Below, piece after piece: positions 59,535-64,000 of a stretch of 64,000 bases of DNA (positions are counted from its first letter, which is position 1; every line of letters starts with the position of its first letter). The position numbers and the translations under genes are program-made. The stretch is from positions 40,896 to 104,895 of the forward strand of contig VGMN01000006.1 in the NCBI GenBank assembly GCA_016866355.1, read 5' to 3'. The notes beneath the pieces are model-generated. The model worked only from the letters and a program-made list of their open reading frames with translations, ran no database searches and had not been told where the DNA came from. The stretch comes from Bacteroidota bacterium (GTDB lineage Bacteria; Bacteroidota; Bacteroidia; Chitinophagales; Chitinophagaceae).

Positions 59535-61856
59535 ATGCGTTACTTGCTGCTTTCTTTATTACTTCCCATTTTTGGAAATGCACAACCGCTATTAGTGCCT
59601 ACACCTGCTTATCAACTACTTGGTGAGGGTACTTTTGTTTTATCAAATCGATGCTCCTATTTTATTGACAGCGATAACACACAATCTCGCAATACAGTTC
59701 AACTCTTTACCAAAGAACTGGAATCACAGCATGCGATTCATTTGGAGGAGGTAAAATCAAAACAGCTAGCAACTATTCAGATATACCATAAAAGTGGGAA
59801 AAATAATACTACCCCATCGTATGAACTACTCATTGATAAAGGGGGTATTCAAATCACTGCAACCAGTGCAGAGGCTTTACACCATGCAACCCGAACATTT
59901 TTGCAGCTCATTTCCAGTGGTCCAAACAATCCATTTGAGCTCCCCTACCTTAAAATTGAAGATTTCCCTCGCTTCCAATACCGCGGCATGCATTTGGATG
60001 TAGGTAGGCACTTTTTCCCTTTGAGTTTTATAAAAAAATACATCGATTGGTTATCCTACCACAAACTCAATAAATTTCATTGGCATTTAACAGAGGATCA
60101 AGGTTGGAGAGTTGAAATAAAAAAGTATCCTGCACTTACCAATCTAGGAGCTTGGAGAAACGGTACTATTATAGGACGATATCCTGGAAAGGGAAATGAT
60201 AATATCCGTTATGGCGGATATTACACACAAGATGAAATAAGAGAAGTTGTAGCTTATGCACAAGCTCGATTTGTGGAAGTGATTCCTGAAATAGAAATGC
60301 CAGGACATAGTAGTGCCGCGATCGCTGCCTACCCTTATTTAAGCTGCTTCCCTGAAAAGCCAACCTTGATTCCGTCCAATATGATTTCAGAAAAATCTAT
60401 TGCGGCACAAAAAAGTGGCAGTATCAAGCTGGTTCAAGAAACTTGGGGCGTATTTGATGATGTTTTTTGTGCGGGCAAAGAATCAACATTTGAGTTCCTC
60501 CAACAAGTCATTGATGAAATTATTCCACTTTTCCCTTCGCCCTATTTTCATATTGGTGGCGATGAGTGCCCGAAGTCACATTGGAAATTGTGTTCGTTAT
60601 GCCAAAAAAGAGTTAAAGAACTAGGTTTAAAAGACGAACACGAACTGCAGAGTTATTTCATTCAACGAATTGAAAAATATTTAAATAGCAAAGGAAAAAT
60701 ATTAATTGGTTGGGATGAGATATTAGAAGGAGGATTAGCCCCCAATGCGATTGTTATGAGTTGGCGTGGTGAAGCCGGTGGTATCGAGGCAGCCAAGCAA
60801 GGGCATCCGGTAATTATGACACCCGGCAACCCCGTTTATTTTGATCATACGCAAGCAATTGCCGAGGACTCTGTAACTATTGGAGGATACAACCCAATTG
60901 AGAAGGTGTATGCCTATAATCCGCTTCCACAAGAGATTCCAGCAAGCAATGCACATCTGGTACTAGGAGCACAAGCCAATGTGTGGACTGAGTATATGAA
61001 AAATGAAGACAAAATTGCTTACATGGTCTTCCCCCGTATTGCGGCTTTAAGTGAAGTATTATGGACTCCACAAGACAAAAAAAATTGGACTGTATTTGAA
61101 AAGAAAATCAGTCCACTGCTAAAGAGATATGAACAATGGGGTGTTAAACCAAGTATGGCATATTATGAAATGAACAGCAAGCTCAGTCCCTTAGAAACTA
61201 AAAATGGAGTTGAATTATCCTTAACCAGTAAATCTTCAGAAGGAAAAATCGAATGGGTTTCACCCATTAAAGCAACTTATGAAATGCCAGTTTTGATTCA
61301 ATCGTCTGCGCTATACCAAGCAAATTATATAGACAAAACCAGAACCGTTAAAAGTACTTACTCCCAAAAATTTGAAATTAATAAGGCAACTGGAAAAGAA
61401 GTAACGCTTCGCTCACAACCTTCAAAAAGTTATCCAGGGAATGGAGGATTTACGCTAGTGAATGGAATACGAAGCCAGTCGGGCAAAAACATACATTTTA
61501 GAAACTACCTGGGATTTGATGGTGGTGATTTAGAAGCTACAATAGACCTTGGCAAGAACACTCCAATACAAACTGTGAAAGGTTATTTCCTGCACCAGCC
61601 TGCCAGCTGGATTCAGAAACCCCTTGAAATGCAAGTGTCTATTTCAATCGATGGAATTAATTTTAAAGTGGTAGGAAGCTCTTCCCAATTAATATTTGAA
61701 AAAGATGAGAATAGTATTGGTCATATTTCATTGAAATTGAACGAAAAAGGAAGATTTATTAAAGTTTTAATGAAAAATTCAGGACTGATAAAAGCAGGTG
61801 ACGCAGGCGAAGGTAATAAACCCTGGCTTTTTATTGATGAAATTCAAATTGATTAA
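59535..61856 (+). CDS. Beta-N-acetylhexosaminidase (GH20) with C-terminal F5/8-type domain
   Basis: 773 aa, secreted (MRYLLLSLLLPIFGNAQ). An N-terminal GH20b domain (residues 20-140) leads to the barrel starting RGMHLDVGRHFFPLSFIKKY; NKFHWHLTEDQGWRVEIKKY and the catalytic Asp-Glu of YFHIGGDECPKSHW (about residue 340) follow. MSWRGEAGGIEAAKQGH is another GH20 hallmark. After the barrel (ending about 545) there is a Fn3-like segment and a discoidin-like domain to the end. It releases terminal GlcNAc or GalNAc from glycans or chito-oligomers in the periplasm or outside. Confidence 0.94.
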   Translation: MRYLLLSLLLPIFGNAQPLLVPTPAYQLLGEGTFVLSNRCSYFIDSDNTQSRNTVQLFTKELESQHAIHLEEVKSKQLATIQIYHKSGKNNTTPSYELLIDKGGIQITATSAEALHHATRTFLQLISSGPNNPFELPYLKIEDFPRFQYRGMHLDVGRHFFPLSFIKKYIDWLSYHKLNKFHWHLTEDQGWRVEIKKYPALTNLGAWRNGTIIGRYPGKGNDNIRYGGYYTQDEIREVVAYAQARFVEVIPEIEMPGHSSAAIAAYPYLSCFPEKPTLIPSNMISEKSIAAQKSGSIKLVQETWGVFDDVFCAGKESTFEFLQQVIDEIIPLFPSPYFHIGGDECPKSHWKLCSLCQKRVKELGLKDEHELQSYFIQRIEKYLNSKGKILIGWDEILEGGLAPNAIVMSWRGEAGGIEAAKQGHPVIMTPGNPVYFDHTQAIAEDSVTIGGYNPIEKVYAYNPLPQEIPASNAHLVLGAQANVWTEYMKNEDKIAYMVFPRIAALSEVLWTPQDKKNWTVFEKKISPLLKRYEQWGVKPSMAYYEMNSKLSPLETKNGVELSLTSKSSEGKIEWVSPIKATYEMPVLIQSSALYQANYIDKTRTVKSTYSQKFEINKATGKEVTLRSQPSKSYPGNGGFTLVNGIRSQSGKNIHFRNYLGFDGGDLEATIDLGKNTPIQTVKGYFLHQPASWIQKPLEMQVSISIDGINFKVVGSSSQLIFEKDENSIGHISLKLNEKGRFIKVLMKNSGLIKAGDAGEGNKPWLFIDEIQID

Positions 61857-61914
61857 TTTTCAACGCTTTATACAATTTAAATAAAAAGTAACGACTCAGT
61901 AGAACTTAATAAAT

Positions 61915-61922
61915 TATTTTTG
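61915..61922 (+). promoter_or_regulatory. -7 promoter box for nagB fusion
   Basis: TATTTTTG, exact TAnnTTTG, 16 bases before the ATG at 61939 in an 82-base gap after the hexosaminidase gene. No -33 match at the expected distance. Confidence 0.45.
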
Positions 61923-61938
61923 TAAGTAAATTGACCAC

Positions 61939-63867
61939 ATGTCAGAAAACCCAACCTCCTCCAATTTCGCAGATAGTTTTGAACGAGTTCCAACTAAGGT
62001 TGTGGAAAATGCAAACGAGGGATCAATTTGGGTGGCAAGACAAGTGGCCTCTCTAATTCGTGCTAAACAAAAAAAGAAAGAAAAACTAGTATTGGGTTTA
62101 GCCACAGGTTCTACTCCAAAATCCCTCTATACAGAGTTGGTCAGGCTACACAAAGAGGAAGGATTGAGTTTTAAAAATGTAGTAACCTTTAATCTTGATG
62201 AATACTACCCCATAGAGCGTAATGCATTGCAAAGCTATTACCGCTTTATGCATCAGCAGTTGTTTGATCATATTGATATCAATCCCAAAAACATTCATAT
62301 CCCAAATGGGGAAATCGAAAAAGACAAAATAAAAGATCACTGCAACGAATACGAGAAAAAAATTGACGCAGCTGGAGGAATTGATTTACAAATTTTAGGA
62401 ATAGGTAATAACGGACATATTGGTTTTAACGAACCAGGTTCTGGCCTTCACTCCAAAACAAGACTTATCAATTTAGATAATTCTACTAGACTTGCTAACT
62501 CCTATGAATTTGCCAATATAGCAGAAGTTCCCCGACTTGCACTGACCATGGGGATTCAATCTATTCTACGCTCCAAGAAAATAATTTTAATGGCTTGGGG
62601 ATCGGGCAAAGCTTCGGTTATCAAAAAAGCTGTTGAGGTAGAGATGACTGAATCACTACCTGCTTCCTTACTCCAGGTTCATGATGATGTTCAATTTGTA
62701 ATTGACCAAGATGCAGCAACAGAATTAACTCGTTTTAAATCTCCGTGGCTAACTGGGGAGTGCGAATGGACTCCGTCCCTTATTAAAAAAGCGGTTGTGA
62801 ATATGGCTTTAAAGCTTAAAAAGCCTGTGCTGAGCCTTACTAACAGCGACTACAATGAATTTGGATTGGGTGACTTATTAGTTGAAAAAGGAGACGCTTA
62901 TGAAATCAACTTACAAGTTTATTACATGCTTCGGGATACGTTAACGGGTTGGCCAGCAGGCAAACCCAATGCGCATATTCCTGCTCACCCAGAAAGATCT
63001 ACCCCCTGGCCCAAAAGAGTGGTCATTTTTTCTCCGCATCCAGACGATGATATTATTAGCATGGGAGGAACATTTCAACGGCTGCATGATCAAGGCAATG
63101 AAGTGCATGTAGCCTATCAGACCAGTGGAAATATTGCAGTTACTGATGAATTTGTAACGCGCTATCTTGATTTTGCTATTGGTTTCGAGTCTGTATTAGG
63201 TAGTCCTACTCGCAAGTCACTGGATTTTGTAAAAGAGGCTAGAAAATTTTTAGTAAGAAAAAAGTCTAATCAAATTGACACGCCCTCAATCAGGAAAATA
63301 AAAGCCCTCATTAGACAAGGGGAGGCAAAAGCAACTTGCAGATATGTAGGCATTCCCGAGCATCATGTTCACTTCCAGCAATTACCTTTTTACGAAACTG
63401 GGACTATTCAGAAAAAACCAGCTGGCGAAAAAGATATAAAACAAACTATGGATTTACTCCGCCTGTTACAGCCACACCAAGTGTATTGTGCGGGTGATTT
63501 TGCAGATCCGCATGGAACACACAAGGTTTGTTTTACAGTGGTTGTAGAGGCATTAAAACGCCTTAAAGCACTTAAGGAACCTTGGGTTGAACATTGTTGG
63601 CTCTGGCTTTATAAAGGAGCCTGGCAAGAGTGGAATATTGAGGATATTGAAATGGCAGTACCAATGAGCCCAGATCAAGTCATGAAAAAGCGCTATGGTA
63701 TATTTATCCATCAATCTCAAAAAGATATGGTTCCATTCCAAGGAGCAGATTCAAGGGAATTCTGGCAAAGAGCTGAAGAACGAAATGCACACACCGCTTC
63801 CCTTTACGCTGACCTTGGACTCACACATTATGCTGCTGTGGAGGCCTTTGTGAGGTACCCTTATTAA
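61939..63867 (+). CDS. nagB: Glucosamine-6-phosphate deaminase fused to a PIG-L/LmbE deacetylase-like domain
   Basis: 642 aa cytoplasmic fusion. Residues about 20-280 are NagB: LGLATGSTPKSLYTELVRL, Asp88 in TFNLDEYYPI, His160 in GIGNNGHIGFNEPGSGLH, and MAWGSGKASVIKKAVE. Residues about 358-630 are a PIG-L domain with zinc motif SPHPDDDIISMGGT (365-378) and a second motif DPHGTHKV (523-530). NagB turns GlcN-6-P into fructose-6-P and ammonia. The C-terminal domain belongs to N-acetyl-sugar deacetylases, so the protein might also deacetylate GlcNAc-6-P, though that is not shown. Large NagB proteins of this design are usual in Bacteroidota. Confidence 0.92.
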   Translation: MSENPTSSNFADSFERVPTKVVENANEGSIWVARQVASLIRAKQKKKEKLVLGLATGSTPKSLYTELVRLHKEEGLSFKNVVTFNLDEYYPIERNALQSYYRFMHQQLFDHIDINPKNIHIPNGEIEKDKIKDHCNEYEKKIDAAGGIDLQILGIGNNGHIGFNEPGSGLHSKTRLINLDNSTRLANSYEFANIAEVPRLALTMGIQSILRSKKIILMAWGSGKASVIKKAVEVEMTESLPASLLQVHDDVQFVIDQDAATELTRFKSPWLTGECEWTPSLIKKAVVNMALKLKKPVLSLTNSDYNEFGLGDLLVEKGDAYEINLQVYYMLRDTLTGWPAGKPNAHIPAHPERSTPWPKRVVIFSPHPDDDIISMGGTFQRLHDQGNEVHVAYQTSGNIAVTDEFVTRYLDFAIGFESVLGSPTRKSLDFVKEARKFLVRKKSNQIDTPSIRKIKALIRQGEAKATCRYVGIPEHHVHFQQLPFYETGTIQKKPAGEKDIKQTMDLLRLLQPHQVYCAGDFADPHGTHKVCFTVVVEALKRLKALKEPWVEHCWLWLYKGAWQEWNIEDIEMAVPMSPDQVMKKRYGIFIHQSQKDMVPFQGADSREFWQRAEERNAHTASLYADLGLTHYAAVEAFVRYPY

Positions 63868-63876
63868 TTTTTATCC

Positions 63877-63884
63877 TATATTTG
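63877..63884 (+). promoter_or_regulatory. -7 promoter box for tRNA-Arg
   Basis: TATATTTG, exact TAnnTTTG, 35 bases before the tRNA. A TTTG at 63847-63850 lies 26 bases upstream, somewhat far for a -33 element. Confidence 0.4.
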
Positions 63885-63919
63885 CCCCCCTTTCAGTCTT
63901 CAAAGGCTAAAGTACGGAT

Positions 63920-63993
63920 GGCCCCGTAGCTCAACTGAATAGAGCATTTGACTACGGATCAAAAGGTTTCAGGTTTGAATCCTGACGGGGTCA
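63920..63993 (+). tRNA. tRNA-Arg, anticodon ACG
   Basis: A 74-base cloverleaf. Acceptor GGCCCCG pairs with CGGGGTC (one G-T), D stem GCTC/GAGC, anticodon stem TTTGA/TCAAA around loop CTACGGA giving anticodon ACG (Arg, CGN; A34 normally edited to inosine), variable loop of five, T stem TCAGG/CCTGA, discriminator A. The 3' CCA is not encoded. Two universal bases differ together: position 19 is A instead of G (D loop AACTGAATA) and position 56 is T instead of C (T loop TTTGAAT), which would replace the G19-C56 elbow pair by A19-U56. Confidence 0.93.
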
Positions 63994-64000
63994 CTAAAAC

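Noticed and set aside
1..64000. Search for mobile elements, prophage, CRISPR, integrase or defence systems
   Set aside because: No transposase, integrase, phage gene or direct-repeat array was recognised; gene content and spacing look like stable core chromosome.

Overview
The window is an ordinary, gene-dense stretch of chromosome from a member of the Bacteroidota, most likely an aerobic Chitinophagaceae-type organism. The reasons are the short primary sigma factor without region 1.1, twelve sites matching the Bacteroidota -7 promoter box TAnnTTTG, lineage-typical families (DUF3822 beside rsmD, DUF4249, the large LepB and Lgt forms, the NagB/PIG-L fusion), and frequent N-terminal signals ending in an AQ-type cleavage site. 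I count 58 protein genes and one tRNA. No insertion sequence, prophage, CRISPR array, rRNA or broken gene was recognised, and no gap between genes exceeds about 210 bases.

Layout. 0-4.5 kb: a minus-strand housekeeping operon DUF3822-rsmD-lpxK-rnr. 4.5-12.6 kb: a MATE exporter, then minus-strand folB, trxB, an orphan DUF4249 lipoprotein, the primary sigma factor, lgt, a bacilliredoxin, and a cytochrome c coupled to a sorbosone-type dehydrogenase. 12.6-18.5 kb: speA, dnaK, a GtrA protein, argS. 18.5-28.9 kb: a carbohydrate island in which the minus-strand operon glgA-glgC-MFS-amylase-glgB (glycogen synthesis plus maltodextrin use) faces a plus-strand FucP-type sugar importer and ROK kinase. 28.9-48.1 kb: mainly core genes (lipA, maf, a UbiA prenyltransferase, a KdsC-like phosphatase, iscX, ferredoxin, topA, cdd, lepB, pdhB, arginase, pfkA, pyk) with a few uncharacterised proteins.

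48.1-56.8 kb is the most interesting part. Two divergent operons share a 52-base intergenic region and hold nine genes: Gfo/Idh dehydrogenase, TIM-barrel isomerase, lipoprotein cytochrome c and DUF1080 hydrolase on the minus strand; an NHS-type importer, a Tat-exported TIM-barrel isomerase, a GMC flavoprotein, its Tat-lipoprotein small subunit and a second Tat-exported TIM-barrel isomerase on the plus strand. Together they look like a periplasmic oxidative route for glycosides through 3-keto sugars, with electrons leaving by cytochrome c.

56.8-63.9 kb groups cutC, an aspartylglucosaminidase, a pirin, a GH20 beta-hexosaminidase and a NagB/PIG-L fusion, consistent with using GlcNAc from glycoproteins or chitin-like material. 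The window ends with tRNA-Arg(ACG), which carries an unusual compensated A19-U56 pair in place of G19-C56.

General architecture: all eight convergent gene pairs end within 8 bases of each other or overlap, three of them sharing a palindromic stop tetranucleotide (TTAA or CTAG). Only two convincing intrinsic terminators were seen. Several genes have the -7 box so close to the start codon that their mRNAs should be nearly leaderless.
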